Shown here: piece after piece, positions 12,648 to 23,652 of the stretch | Numbering within the stretch: the first letter of the stretch is position 1 | Layout of the letters: every line of letters starts with the position of its first letter | Assembly: GCF_029168945.1 (NCBI RefSeq) | Contig: NC_083610.1 | Span: 51,043,429-51,107,428, forward strand | DNA: 64,000 nucleotides | Source of the DNA: Cannabis sativa | Lineage: Eukaryota > Streptophyta > Magnoliopsida > Rosales > Cannabaceae | Direction of reading: 5' to 3' | The notes under the pieces: generated by a model | The model's input: only the letters and a program-made list of their open reading frames with translations | Told to the model about the DNA's origin: nothing | Databases searched by the model: none | Translations under genes and position numbers: made by a program

Positions 12648-13181
12648 ATGGGAACTAACTTGAAATTTAGCACGGCCTTTCATCCTCAAATAGATGGGCA
12701 ATCTGAGCAAACTATTCAGATACTTGAAGACCTGTTACGAGCTTTTGTCATGGATTTTAGAGGGTCATGGAGCAAGTATTTGCCACTGATTGAGTTATCC
12801 TACAATAATAGCTACCAAAGTACTATAGGAATGGCTCCTTATGAGCTGCTCTATGGTAGAAAGTGTCGATCCCCAATCCATTGGGACGAAATAGGAGAAC
12901 GGAAATATCTAGGCCCTGATTTGGTCCAAAGGACAAATGAGGCAATAGACAAGATTAAAGCTCGAATGCTTGCTTCACAGAGCAGGCAGAAAAGTTATCC
13001 AGATCCCAAGCGATAGGATATTACATTCCAACCTAGAGATCATGTCTTCCTGCGTGTGTCACCAATGAAACGAATCTGACGCTTTGGGAAGAAAGGCAAG
13101 CTAAGTCCTAGATTCATAGGACCTTTTGAAATACTTGAAAAGGTTAGACAGGTTGCTTACCGGTTAGCCTTACCGCCATCA
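12648..13181 (+). pseudogene. gypsy integrase C-terminal part
   Basis: It carries TAFHPQIDGQSEQTIQILED, with the catalytic glutamate of the DDE triad, then WSKYLPLIELSYNNSYQST, PYELLYGRKCRSPIHWDE and the [11 protein letters not shown] block. In-frame stops at 13014-13016 and in the [15 protein letters not shown] stretch (TGA near 13078) interrupt it. The second could be CGA changed to TGA. Confidence 0.87.
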
Positions 13182-13487
13182 TTGTCAACTGTGCATAATG
13201 TATTCCATGTTTCCATGTTGAGGAAGTACGTATCTGATCCAATGCATATCCTCAGTTATGAGGCATTGGAGTTACAACCGGACCTATCTTATGACGAACA
13301 ACCAGTGCAAATTCTAGATAAGAAAGAGAAAGTCCTTCGAACCAAAACCATAGCATTGGTTAAAGTACTCTGGAGAAATAGTAAAGTGGAAGAAGCCACT
13401 TGGGAATTAGAGTCTGATATGAGGACTCAACATCCAGAGCTGTTCAGGTTAGATTTCGAGGACGAAATCCTATTAACAGGGAGATAA
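13182..13487 (+). pseudogene. gypsy polyprotein tail, chromodomain-like
   Basis: The [14 protein letters not shown] block is followed by a C-terminal [19 protein letters not shown] motif, typical of the end of plant chromovirus integrases (Tekay/Del-like; lineage inferred). The reading frame ends with TAA at 13485-13487, one base before the LTR. Confidence 0.85.
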
Positions 13488-13488
13488 T

Positions 13489-15399
13489 TGTAATGACCAC
13501 ATACAATTAATATTTTGGATTATTAAATAATTAGGGTTTATTCATGAGGTTTAAATATTATTTATAACCTGCATATTGTGGAAATTTATTTAAGTTAATG
13601 TATGCTTATCATGCTATTTATGTAAATTTCGTAAATTCTGAGGTTGTGTTCGGAAGCTGTGAAAAATGATGTTGGGCCTTTAGAGAGTCGCATTTTATAT
13701 GTTTTAGAATATTATTTTCGGGGTATCATTGTTGGGTATTGGAGGTGTTGGAATTTTTGGGGTTTGGAAAATGACTAATTTACCCTTGGGAGTTTGTAAC
13801 CACTTTAGTTAGTTAGAGGGGCAAAAAGGTCTTTAGACAAAGACTTTATTTGTCTTATTTGGTTTCTTTTAGTGCTGAATATAAGTCTAATTAATTAAAG
13901 AACTTCATTTATCTTGGGTGAGAAGGAATCAAAGAAAAACCTAGAAAACTACTTCTCTCTCTCCCTTTTTCTCTCGAATTGGCAAGAACCAGCACCAAGC
14001 TGGAATTTTCTTAGCCCAATTCAGTAAGTTCCAGTTGTGATTGAAGCTCCAATTCAAGGTAGAACACTCTAGCTTGCTTTCTTTGATGTTCTTTGGTTCC
14101 ATTTTAAGTTTGATATGTGGTTTTGGAAATGTAAGGGGCTGTGAGTGTGTTATTGGTTTGATTTTCTTTTCTCAGGTTAGGTGTTGATTATTTTGAGTGA
14201 TTAGAGCTGAATTGGTTAATTATTGTGATGTTTGGGTAGAATTGGAGTTTAAGAGCTCAAGTTGGAGCTCTAATGGTGGATTGAGATTTTGTGTTAATTA
14301 TTGTATTCTTTTGCTTGGGTTTGGTTTATTATAGTGCATATAGGTATTCTGGAAGTTTTTAGAAAGTTTGGGATTGATTTGAATCAAGGGGTTTGATTTT
14401 TGGGTTCCCAGCACAGAACCGGTCGACCGGTTCTGGGGGACCATTAGAACCGGTCGACCGGTTGGTACCCAGGAACCGGGCTTCCAGTTGGGAACCGGTC
14501 TGCCGATTGGGGCTTTTTCCTGAACGTTAGTTTTCCCCGTTTTTGTGTTGTTTAGGGTATTAGCATCCTATTTATCGATAGGGTTATCTTTAATTTCAAT
14601 TTTAAATCCCCGATAAGTGTTTTAGCGTGTCTCTTATCGAGTTTTGAATATTATGGTTTAGGGCCCTGTAAAGCGTCACGCTCTGTTTCCACTCAGGCTG
14701 ACTGACACACTTGAGCACGCAACGAGGTAAGATAGCATAATAATGTATATATGAATGTATTCTTGTTTTAACTATTTAGAATACTAACACTAGTTGTTTA
14801 TGTGATTTTAAGGGTGTTAGTATAGTGTAGGTTTATAGAGTAGTTACACTGTTACCAACACGAGTACCAAAGGGTAAGTCGTGCATGTGGTACAACACTT
14901 AGTAACTTCCGGGAGTACAATAATGGCTCTACCAACACGAGTACATGGTTTGTACTTTGGTGCATTTGGTACAGTGGTCGTACTTCCCTTAAGAACGTTC
15001 TTAATCATTTGGTGGGTTCAGTTATAGAGCTCAGAGCGGCTCAAACATAAAGCCGAAATCGCATGGTTTAGATATATGTTATGCATATCTTACTGAGTCT
15101 GTTGACTCATCAGTTTGCTACCTTGTGTAGGTAAAGGAAAAGCGAAGCTGGAGGAACAGTGAGATGGAGCTCGGTAGTGATTGTACATATCGAGGCAGTG
15201 CAACCTGGAGGGTTTCGATCTTTCAATATTTTGAGTTGCCTGTACTTGTTTATATAAAAAAAATATTAAAGGAGTTTTTTATTAACAAATATAGTTTTAA
15301 ACTATGTTTTATAACTCGGGATTCCGATCTTTATAGTTAAGTAATTATAATATATTAAAGTTAGTTTGCAAATTTAGTATTTCAAATACGGGCGTTACA
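13489..15399 (+). repeat. G1 3' LTR
   Basis: This 1911-bp sequence begins TGTAATGACC and ends GGGCGTTACA, giving TGTAA/TTACA inverted ends. It starts immediately after a purine-rich AACAGGGAGA tract and the pol stop codon, as expected for a gypsy 3' LTR. It contains paired 16-bp palindromes near 14417-14463 and no gene. The other LTR is outside the window, so the right border is inferred from the inverted ends and from the change to E2 leader at 15400. Confidence 0.9.
14414..14463. repeat. Repeated palindrome in G1 LTR
   Basis: AACCGGTCGACCGGTT occurs at 14417-14432 and 14448-14463. The first lies inside a perfect 22-bp palindrome (14414-14435). A degenerate third and fourth unit (AACCGGG, AACCGGTCTGCCG) follow to about 14505. 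It may be a protein-binding array or transcript hairpin; its function is unknown. Confidence 0.9.
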
Positions 15400-16485
15400 T
15401 ATTTTCTGTTTGTTTGAAGTATTTTTCTAGTTATATTTAATTAAATATAAAATTAATTATTAAGTTGATTTTAATCATGATACTTAAATATTTGATAATT
15501 TTCTTAATACTTACTAAATAGGAAAATTATATTTGTGTTGAAAATTAATTTATTAATTTTGGACCAACATAAATTAGAATAATTTTTCAGGATTTATTTT
15601 ATATATTTTTAATCATTTTTGAAAAATGTATTTTAAATACATTGGATTTTTGAATTTTACAATATATATATATATATTTATAGAAAAATAAATTTGAGTT
15701 GAAAATTAATTTTTTAATTAATTTTGGATCAACTTAAATTGAATAATTTTTGAAATATTTATTGAAAATTATTACTAAGATGGAAAATAATTTTATTTAT
15801 TCTTAGATCAATCTAAGTATAATTTTATAAATATTAAATTAAAATTTATATTTAGAATTTTTTTTTCTAAATTGGAAATTTTTATTAAATTAAATCTATA
15901 TTTTAAAATAAATAGATTAAAATAAATATTACAAGAAAATACACTTTAAATAATGAGCTTTATTATAAGGATATTCGATCTCCATTGTTGGTTCTATATA
16001 GTTCTTGTTTTAGTGAGTAATCATCCCTAATGGATGAACGTTCATTAGCAATTTAACACCGTAGAATCTTGAAAGATAAGTATTATTTGTAAGTGTTTTA
16101 TTCCTAGTACTGATCACCCTAATGGTGGCTGCTAAGAGTAAGACTTACAGAAGTATGAAACAATGGTAGAAGCTCATAAGATAGAATAGCCTTGACTCTC
16201 GCCTAGATGGGACAACGCTCGATTATCATCTTGATCGAATAAAAGGTTGCTAGAATGTTTTCCATTTTAGATGAGGTGACAACTCTATTCAATGGATGAT
16301 ATCTTTGACTCTCGCCTAAACGGGACAGTGATATCAGTTTCTTGAAAACCTTAGAAATTATTTAGGATTGTATGTTTTAGTATTTTCACTTGTCATTCCT
16401 ACTTGCTAAGTGCTAATAATTTTTGAATAAGATTTTGTGTTAAACCTTACTTGATTTCTATTTATTGTTAATTGAAGTATCCAAC

Positions 16486-16529
16486 ATGACTATGAACAAT
16501 CCCATGGTGTCAATGTTGATTGATAACAA
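16486..16529 (+). pseudogene. E2 gag, first codons, split by the LINE
   Basis: ATG at 16486 opens MTMNNPMVSMLIDNK, the N-terminus of the copia gag. After the LINE insertion the same frame continues at 33113 within TDNKLNGANF. The last 18 bases here are the LINE target-site copy. Confidence 0.85.
16512..16529. repeat. LINE target-site duplication, left copy
   Basis: AATGTTGATTGATAACAA here matches AATGTTGACTGATAACAA at 33095-33112 with one mismatch. An 18-bp duplication next to a poly(A) end is the mark of target-primed LINE insertion and defines both ends of L1. Confidence 0.93.
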
Positions 16530-16584
16530 AAACTTCGATTTTCTCTCTCTCCTCGCTCCTTGCAACTCTCTCTGAGTTGGTGCC

Positions 16585-17748
16585 ATGGCGAAAACAAGGT
16601 CCAAGATTGTGGGAAAATCGAAAGTGTCCAACAAGAAATCGAAAAAGAAAGGTCCGAATTCATCTGTTGATGTTAACAAGACTAAATCCATGGAGGAAAT
16701 TCTTGGTGTTGAACTAGTGGAATTCTCAGATGATGAAGAAGATAGACCAGATCTGTTGCTTCGTTATGAGCTTCAACCTCCTTTATCTCCAGATTCGTCA
16801 CTGAGATTGTTGAAAGAAAAAGATGAGATAGTTGCCGATTTTGGTTATTTCCTTGCTGCGAACAAGGAATGCCAGAATTCTATCTCGAAGGGCATCAAAA
16901 CAACACCTCCAATTCTTCGAGCAGAGCCAGTAATGCGTAATTTGGAATCCTCATTTACTAATTTGAAGAAGGATGAGAAAGTGAAGATTACTATGGATGA
17001 TATAGAGGAAGAAGTGTCGTACTGGAAATCAACGATTGTGTGCTATGTTCTTGGTGCTAATCCACCATTATTAATTCTTGAGGGATTTGCAAGAAGGATC
17101 TGGAAGGACAAGGTAGACAAGATAGGTATGATCTCTTATGGCATATTCCTCATTCGATTTACAAGCATTAAAGATAGGGATGATATACTAGCAGGAGGAT
17201 ATATCTTCTTTAACAAAAGGCCTGTCATTATGAAGGCTTGGGATCCCAACCTCAATCTTAAAAAAGACGATATACGAACCATACCCATTTGGATCCAATT
17301 AGAGGATTTAGAACTCAAATACTGGGGCCAAAAATCGCTGTTTAAGATTGTAGGTCAGCTAGGAAAACCAATCATGGTCGATGAGGTTACAAGAGAAAGG
17401 GATAAGCTTCTTTTTCCAAGAATACTCATAGAAGTTTCAATGGAACAGGGTTTTCCTGGACTGATTTACTTTGAGAATGAGTATGGGGTAGATACATAAG
17501 TGATTGTTAACTATGAATGGAAGCCTATCCTCTGCAAACATTGCAAAGGTATGGGACATTCCACAGATGATTGCAGGAAGAAGGAAGCAAAGAAACAAGA
17601 GTGGGTTGTCAAAGGCAAACAGAGGCAGGAAAATGGAGAAACAAAAAAGTTAACTGATGAAGAAGGGTTCAAGCCGGTTGTGAAGGGTGTGCGACCTAAA
17701 AAAGATTTAGCTGAGCCATCAACCTCGAATCAGTTCATTGTGCTATAG
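16585..17748 (+). pseudogene. LINE ORF1: DUF4283-like, zinc-knuckle RNA-binding protein
   Basis: ATG at 16585 lies 55 nt into the element. The N-terminus is lysine/serine-rich. A DUF4283-type region follows (about residues 135-300, WKSTIVCYVLGANPP, DPNLNLKKDDI, PIWIQLEDLELKYWGQKSL), then a CCHC knuckle, CKHCKGMGHSTDDC, and a basic tail. One in-frame TAA (17497-17499) splits it before IVNYEWKPILC. Plant LINE ORF1 proteins bind the element RNA; this copy is inactivated by that stop. Confidence 0.88.
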
Positions 17749-17848
17749 AATGATACAACACAAAAGTTGCAGGAATTTGAAGTTTGGGAACTTGAAGACA
17801 GGGTTGAATAGGAAATAACTGGAGGAGGGGGAGAGCCTCCTCAAAGCA

Positions 17849-18918
17849 ATGGATCAAATTCTCAGTTGGAACGTTCGGGAATCAACAACCAACATAAACA
17901 AAATGAGGTTAAGCAATTTATTGCTAAAAATAATGTTGGTTTGCTTGGTCTCCTTGAGACGAGAGTTAAGGCTCCAAGTCTTGGGGCCTTTTACGTTCGA
18001 ATGTTTTCCAATTGGTGTTTTACAGCGAATAATGCTTGGCATAAAGGGGGTATAATAGTAGTGGCTTGGAATCCGATGAGTTTCATGGTGGATATACTGT
18101 GGTGCTCAAGTCAACTAATCCATCTTTCTATTACTACCTTGGACAATAGGAATAAGTTTCTTGTCACCTTTGTCTATGGTTTTAACAAGGAAGAGGAGAG
18201 GAGACTGCTTTGGAAAAAGTTAGATGGGCTGAAAACAAATGAACCTTGGATTGTGCTTGGGGATACTAATGATATTTTAGAGAAGGGAGAAAGAATTGGC
18301 AAGCGTGCTCACTATAGCCCTACTGCCTTCAAAGATTGCATAATGGCTTGTCAATTAGAGGATGTCAAATTTGGAGGAAGCTATTTTACATGGAGTAATA
18401 AGCAACAAGGGGATGATAGGATTTACTCAAAGATAGATAGAGTATTGGCGAATCAAAGCTGGCTGAATGAATATCCATATGCTGAAGCAATTTTCTCACC
18501 AGAGAGTCTCTTTGATCACACTCCGGCAATATTGACTATGTATCCTTTACCTCCAAGTGGTAGGAAACCATTTAAATATTTCAAAATGTGGTCTAGTTAC
18601 CCCCATTTTAATGAGCAAGTTTCTGATGTCTGGTCTTAGTCAGTCGAAGGAACCAAAATGTATCAAATTGTCACCAAATTGAGAAGCCTCAAACCAATAC
18701 TGACCGCAATTAACAGACAGGGATTCTCTAATGTTCATGGTGATGAAAAGAAGGCCAAACAGTGGATGATAGATTGTCAACAAAGTTTGGCTCAAGATCT
18801 GTTAAATACTGAGTTGCAGCAACAAGAGAAAGAGGCTCGTGAGAAATATGCAGAGAAGCATAAGGTGCTGTTATCATTCCTACAACAAAAATCCAAGGTT
18901 AATTGGATTAAAGATGGG
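17849..18918 (+). pseudogene. LINE ORF2, endonuclease region
   Basis: ORF2 starts MDQILSWNVR. A one-base shift near 17880 moves the rest (GINNQHKQNEVKQF onward) to the frame beginning at 17866. AP-endonuclease blocks follow: LLGLLETRV, the GDTNDIL block (family usually GDFN), FTWSNKQ, YSKIDRVL and FDHTPAIL. A TAG at 18637-18639 breaks the linker, which resumes with MYQIVTKLRSLK and ends at VNWIKDG, where hAT H1 is inserted. In the family this domain nicks the target DNA. Confidence 0.88.
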
Positions 18919-19075
18919 TAGGAATGTCAATCTGGGCCATTTTCGCGGGCCGGGCCGGGCCCCCGGCCCGACGGGCCGACTGTGGCCCGAATTATTCGGG
19001 CTCTTATCGGGCTTCTGGCCCGGCCCGGCCCGGCCCGGTACAAATTATTTCGGGTCGAGCCCGGCCCGGCCCGAT
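18919..19075 (+). repeat. hAT left terminus and GGCCCG subterminal array
   Basis: Terminal TAGGAATGTCAATC is followed by about 130 bp made largely of GGCCCGG/CCGGGCC units in both orientations. It contrasts sharply with the AT-rich flanks. In hAT elements such short repeats near the ends are transposase-binding sites; that role is inferred here. Confidence 0.85.
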
Positions 19076-20220
19076 TTCAAATATTAAAAAAAAACCTAAA
19101 TCCCTAAAAAAAATCCCAAATTCTAATTTCTTCTCACTGTTCAGATCTAGACTTCTCTCTCGTTTCCTCTCTCTCTCCGACGACCGGTTCATTGATTTTC
19201 AGTCCCTAACTCTCTTCTCCTTTCATTCACTTGCTTTCGTCTCAAGCTCTCCTCTGTTCTCTAAAGCACCATAACTACTTACCACGCCGACTCTGTCATC
19301 CACCAGGTTTTTTTTTTTACAAAGATATATATATATGTATGTATACGCAAATATTGAATGTATATATGGTTATAAACATGTATAGATTACCCATAGTATA
19401 CAATAGAGGATTCACTTATTCTTTTTAGTTCATTCACTTCCTTCACTCTATTAAATTGTATTTTGTGTGTTTTATTCTAATCACAGCTTTCTTTTTTGGT
19501 CATAGTCGACTGAGCTTTTTTCACAATCACAGGTACATATTTCATCTTCTCTCTGTTTCTACTTTGGTATTATTTATTTATTTATTATACTTATTATGTT
19601 CTGTGGCATTTGATAAATCGTTTTCCTGCTTTGGTACATTTTTGTCTTCATTTCAATTATGCAATTATGCTTTCTTTTCCATGTTGGGATTTTTTTTTTC
19701 AAATTGCAATGTATCTGTAACTGTAAACTGGGTTGAGCTTTAGCATTTTATGATATGAACATTTGGGGTTCAATTCAGTATAAGTGTTCAAACATGAATT
19801 ATTGGCTCCATTTGATTTTGCTCTGTTTTATATTTTTTTATAGGCTTTGGCGTTTTGCAAGTGTTTGAAAAGAATTTGAGTCAAGTGGGAATTTCAATCT
19901 CGATTCATCGGAGAGGTATATATATTTTTTTATATATAATTACTTTATTATATTACATATAATTTATAGAAGAGTTTGAATATCTTATATATTCATCCAT
20001 AGTGAAGTAGGTTCTGCGAAATTTATGTGCTGCGGTGATATAAGGATGATAAATTGTGTGTTATCTGATTATTTATAGTTAAAATTGACAGATGGTTAGG
20101 TTAATAAAATAGGGAAAATGCTGCCCGATTTTTCGTAGATATGTTTATCATATTTTTAAAGCAATTGCATGGATTAATTGATAGATATGAGAATATGGTG
20201 TTAATGTAGGTTAAAATATA
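19076..20220 (+). other. hAT 5' untranslated region
   Basis: About 1.1 kb of AT-rich sequence precedes the transposase ATG, with pyrimidine runs and AG-like acceptor sites (for example near 19305 and 19530) that suggest 5' UTR introns. I cannot place the exons. Short open frames here look like chance. Confidence 0.55.
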
Positions 20221-22393
20221 ATGTCTGGTCAAATCGATTCTAATTTTGAGGATGATGTTGATTTTGTGCCATCAACGACAAATGAAGTACAATCTGTTAG
20301 TAATACAGTAGATGAAACTCAGAATCAGAGAAAAAGAACTTCTCGTGCATGGGATCATTTCACACGGGAAAAAATTGATGGAAAAATTAAAGCAGTTTGC
20401 AAGTATTGCGAGCGTAAGCTGGTGGGAGAAAGTTCTAGTGGGACTAGGCATTTAAATTCTCACGTGAAAACGTGTCCTGTAAGAAAGGCCCAACTTGCCG
20501 CCAATCCTAGTGCAACTGCAAGCCCTTCAGTTTCTTTTAATTTTGATCCTGATTTAGCAAGGATCAAATTGGCTCAAATGATCGTTAAGCATGAATATCC
20601 CTTGTCTATGGTTGAGCATAGCGGATTTATAGAATATTCAAGCACTTTATGTCCCATGTTTCAAATGGTGTCAAGGAATACAATTAGGTCAGACATTATG
20701 AAAATGTATAAAACCGAGAAAGAAAAGTGCAGCCAAAATTTGGAAAAAAGTAGGAGCAGAATAGCCATAACCAGTGACATGTGGACTGCAAATCATCAGA
20801 AGAGGGGATATATGGCTGTAACAACTCATTTTATTGATGATTCTTGGAACTTACACAGTCAAATATTGAGTTTTAAGTATGTTCCGTGTCCTCACGATGC
20901 TCCAGCACTACTTGATGCCCTAAGATCTTGTCTTAATGATTGGAAAATAGAAGACAAGATCAGTACAGTGACTCTCGATAACTGTACTCCCAATGATTCC
21001 ATGATTGATCTTTTGAAAGGACAATTTGAGCCTGACAGTTTTATTTTGAAGGGAAAGTTGCTACATGTGCGTTGTTGTGCACATATTTTAAATCTAATTG
21101 TCAAAGAAGGCTTATCTGTCATTGGTGATAGTGTTGACAAAATTCGAGACAGTGTTGCTTATTGGTTAGGCACACCAAAAAGACATGAAAAATTTGAAGA
21201 CACTGCTCGTCAACTTGGAGTACCATACACCAAAAAAATATCACTTGATTGTGTAACGAGGTGGAATTCAACTTTTCTAATGCTTAGCACAACTTTATCC
21301 TATAAGACAGTATTTGAACGTGCAAGGCTGCGGGAGTTGCGTTTGAGGTGTGCCCCTTCGGAAATTGATTGGCAAAATGCTCAACAATTGTGTGATAAGT
21401 TAGAGTTGTTTCATGAAGTGATCGAATTAATTTCTGGAACAAAGTACCCTACCGCCAATATTTTTTTTCCAAAAATATGTGAAATTAAGACAAACATTGA
21501 ATCATGGATGTTATCAGAGGTGCCTTTTATTAAGGACATGGCAACTCAAATGATGTCCAAGTTCCAAAAATATTGGCGAGAGATTCACGGGCTTATGTGT
21601 GTGGCGGTTGTTTTAGACCCGAGGTACAAGTTCATGTTGCTCGAATATTATTTCCCTGTAATTTATGGAGATGAGCAATATGTAACTGAAATTGCGAAGG
21701 TTCGTGAGCTTTGTTGCGAGCTACTAGAGGAGTATGGGTCTAAGTTTCCTCATTTGAGAGAAAGAAGGGTTCAAGAAGAAAATGTATCAACATCGTCTTC
21801 AACACGCCGATTGGATGCTCTTTCTAACTTTAACAGATTTGTTAGAGCTTCCTATCGAGTAGAGAATATGAAGTCTGAACTGGATTTATATTTAGATGAG
21901 AACTTGATACCTAGGACTGAAGAGTCATTTGATATATGCAACTACTGGAAGGTGACGGGCCTCAAATACCCTTTGTTGAGTATGATTGCCAAGGATGTAT
22001 TTGCTGTGCCTGTTAGCACTGTTGCTTCGGAATCTACATTCAGCACTGGTGGTAGGCACGTGAGTTCACATCGATCGAGACTTCATCCTTCTACATTAGA
22101 AGCATTAGTATGTACACAAAATTGGTTGAAGACTGACAAAAAAGGTAGATATTATTTAACAATTGTAAATATATATTTATATACATTTTTTCATTTCTTA
22201 ATTAGAATTAATATTTATTTTATTTTTTTTAACAAAGAATAAAGTGAATGATGAAGATAATGATGTTGATCCAACAATGGTAATTAGTTAAGTTTTTGTA
22301 ATTTATCAAATAAATTATTTATTTTTATTATTAATACTTTTTTCTGTTTTTATTTTTTTGCAGGAGCCTTACGTAGTTGATCTTGATGATTAG
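20221..22393 (+). CDS. hAT transposase (BED finger, RNase H-like, hAT dimerisation), three exons
   Basis: Predicted exons 20221-22144, 22245-22279 and 22364-22393 give about 662 aa. Introns start GTAGAT and GTAATT and end AAAG and TTGCAG, and the joined frame ends in VVDLDD. The BED zinc finger has C60/C63/H77/H81. The RNase H-like fold contains ITSDMWT and a LDNCTPND block, and LDPRYKF follows. The C-terminal hAT dimerisation region reads VSTVASESTFSTGGR with a conserved glutamate. There is no stop or frameshift in 640 codons, unlike every other coding region here. It cuts and pastes hAT DNA in the family. A domesticated sleeper-type gene is less likely because it sits inside subterminal arrays. 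Confidence 0.9.
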
Positions 22394-23030
22394 AAAGTAC
22401 ATTGTTCTTTTTAGTATATGAGTGAGGACATGGATGAGAACAAATTGTAGTGTTTAGTACTTATAGTTGCTAGTTATTATATTTGAGTTTATGGTTGGTA
22501 GTTATTATTGATGTATTAAATATTGTTAGGAACAAAAGTACAATCTCAAACTTTCCTCTATTATGCATAATTGAATCCCTCATTTATTCATTATAACATA
22601 ATTCTCTTCATTAAAAATAAATTGACTTACATAATTATTACAATATTGATTTTAAAACGTAATCAAACAACATAATATTTCTCTCATTACCCATGACTCA
22701 AAACAAGACAAAACCAAAGAAAAAAGAAATCTCTTTTAATAAGGCATGTCATATTGTAATAGTATAATAGTTATAACTAACCACTATCTAATAATAATAA
22801 TAATTTTTAGAACGAAAATAAAAAGAAAAGAGGGCAAATAATAATAATAATCAATGGTGGGTTTTGATGCATTATCTATTTTCTCATCAAATTTTCTCTC
22901 TCTCTAAAATAACATAATAAATAAAAAAAAAGTGTCTATAATGAATTGTCTCAACCACCACCAAAATTAAATACCATTCACTTTACCAAATGAAACAAAA
23001 CAAAATAATAAATATTCTAAAAAAAAAAAA
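22394..23030 (+). other. hAT 3' untranslated and internal non-coding DNA
   Basis: AT-rich sequence between the transposase stop and the right GC-rich array. No coding frame of note. It probably holds the polyadenylation region; I did not identify a single convincing signal. Confidence 0.55.
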
Positions 23031-23174
23031 CCGGGTTGGGCCTAACCCGGCCTGATTATCTCGGGCCGGGCTTGACCCGCTAGGCCAAAAGAAGGAGTCG
23101 GGCCGGGCCGGGCCGGGCCAAAGTGATGTCGGGCCGGGCCGGGTTTGTGGCGGGCCGGGCCAGGCTCGGCCCGA
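23031..23174 (+). repeat. hAT right subterminal GC-rich array
   Basis: Arrays of CGGGCCGGG/GGCCCGG units mirror the left end in inverted orientation: both arrays adjoin an A-rich run on their inner side. The sequence ends GGCTCGGCCCGA and then LINE sequence begins. The expected terminal GATTGACATTCCTA is absent. Confidence 0.82.
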
Positions 23175-23652
23175 CTCAAGCATCAGAATAGAAGAAGACA
23201 TTACAAGATTATCTCTATTGTCGATGCTAGAGGGGAAAGAATAGATGATCGAGATAAAATTACTGAAGCTTTTCTTGATTATTATAAAGGGTTGCTGGGA
23301 CACATAATACAAGGGAGAAAGAAGGTTAAGGCAACTGTAATTGCAGAGGGCCCAGTGATATCAGATACACATGTTGCAACATTGATAACAGAGTACTCAA
23401 AAGATGAGATAAAAGCTGCAATTTTAGCATTCCAGGGGTTAAAAGTCCGGGACCTGATGGCTTTGGGAGTTTTTTCTTCCAAGACAATGGGGAGCTTGTT
23501 GGAAATGATATATGTGATGCTATAGCCTAGTTTTTGAAGTCAGGTAACCTTTTAAAGGAGATTAATTCAACTGTCATTACTCTAATTCCTAAGATCAAGT
23601 GTCCTAATAAAGTGAGTGATTTTAGGCCTATATCTTGTTGTAATGTGCTATA
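23175..23652 (+). pseudogene. LINE ORF2, linker and start of RT
   Basis: It resumes LINE ORF2 with NRRRHYKIISIVDARGERI and AFLDYYKGLLG. A frameshift near 23435 follows, after which PGPDGFGSFFFQD, a premature stop near 23523, TLIPKIKCPNKV and DFRPISCCNVLY continue. These are the first RT blocks of plant LINEs. Copia element E6 is inserted immediately after, and the RT continues at 31291 with KVATKLICIRLK. Confidence 0.87.

Larger units (their letters stand above)
11398..15399 (+). mobile_element. Ty3/gypsy element G1, right part with 3' LTR
   Basis: G1 resumes with the VEGFSRIAMPLSEL block directly after the E1 target duplication. It runs through RNase H, integrase and a chromodomain-like tail to a 3' LTR at 13489-15399. 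The flank beyond 15399 is copia leader sequence of E2, so G1 appears to have inserted into E2. The matching duplication at its left end is outside the window. Confidence 0.93.
15400..16529 (+). mobile_element. Copia element E2, leader end and gag start
   Basis: This AT-rich stretch is collinear with the leader of E6 (near 25845-26840) and E4 (near 46755-47760). It contains two CTCTCGCCTAGATGGGA-type motifs (16196-16212, 16309-16325) and the CTAATGG...CATTAG hairpin region near 16026-16050. It leads into a gag start codon at 16486. LINE L1 interrupts E2 at 16529. The upstream part and LTR lie beyond G1, outside the window. Confidence 0.85.
18919..23174 (+). mobile_element. hAT DNA transposon H1, right terminus lost
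   Basis: The left end, TAGGAATGTCAATCTGGGCC, follows LINE sequence coding WIKDG. GC-rich subterminal arrays at both ends flank a single transposase gene. At the right, GC-rich sequence passes straight into LINE sequence (LKHQNRRRHYKI) with no copy of the left terminus and no 8-bp target duplication. Several codons of the LINE block between WIKDG and HxSLKH are also missing. A deletion across the right junction is inferred, which would make the element immobile. Confidence 0.88.

Noticed and set aside
16585..17748. A host gene for a DUF4283 zinc-knuckle protein
   Set aside because: It lies at the 5' end of a LINE bounded by an 18-bp target duplication, is followed by endonuclease and RT, and is broken by a stop.
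18940..19075. CpG island promoter of a host gene
   Set aside because: The GC-rich DNA is a subterminal repeat array mirrored at the other hAT end.
19004..19274. Proline/glycine-rich open frames on both strands at the hAT left end
   Set aside because: They are translations of GGCCCG repeats without a consistent start or homologous domain.
20221..22393. A domesticated host transcription factor of the sleeper type
   Set aside because: Subterminal arrays and a terminal sequence surround it, and it sits in a LINE; a transposon copy is simpler.
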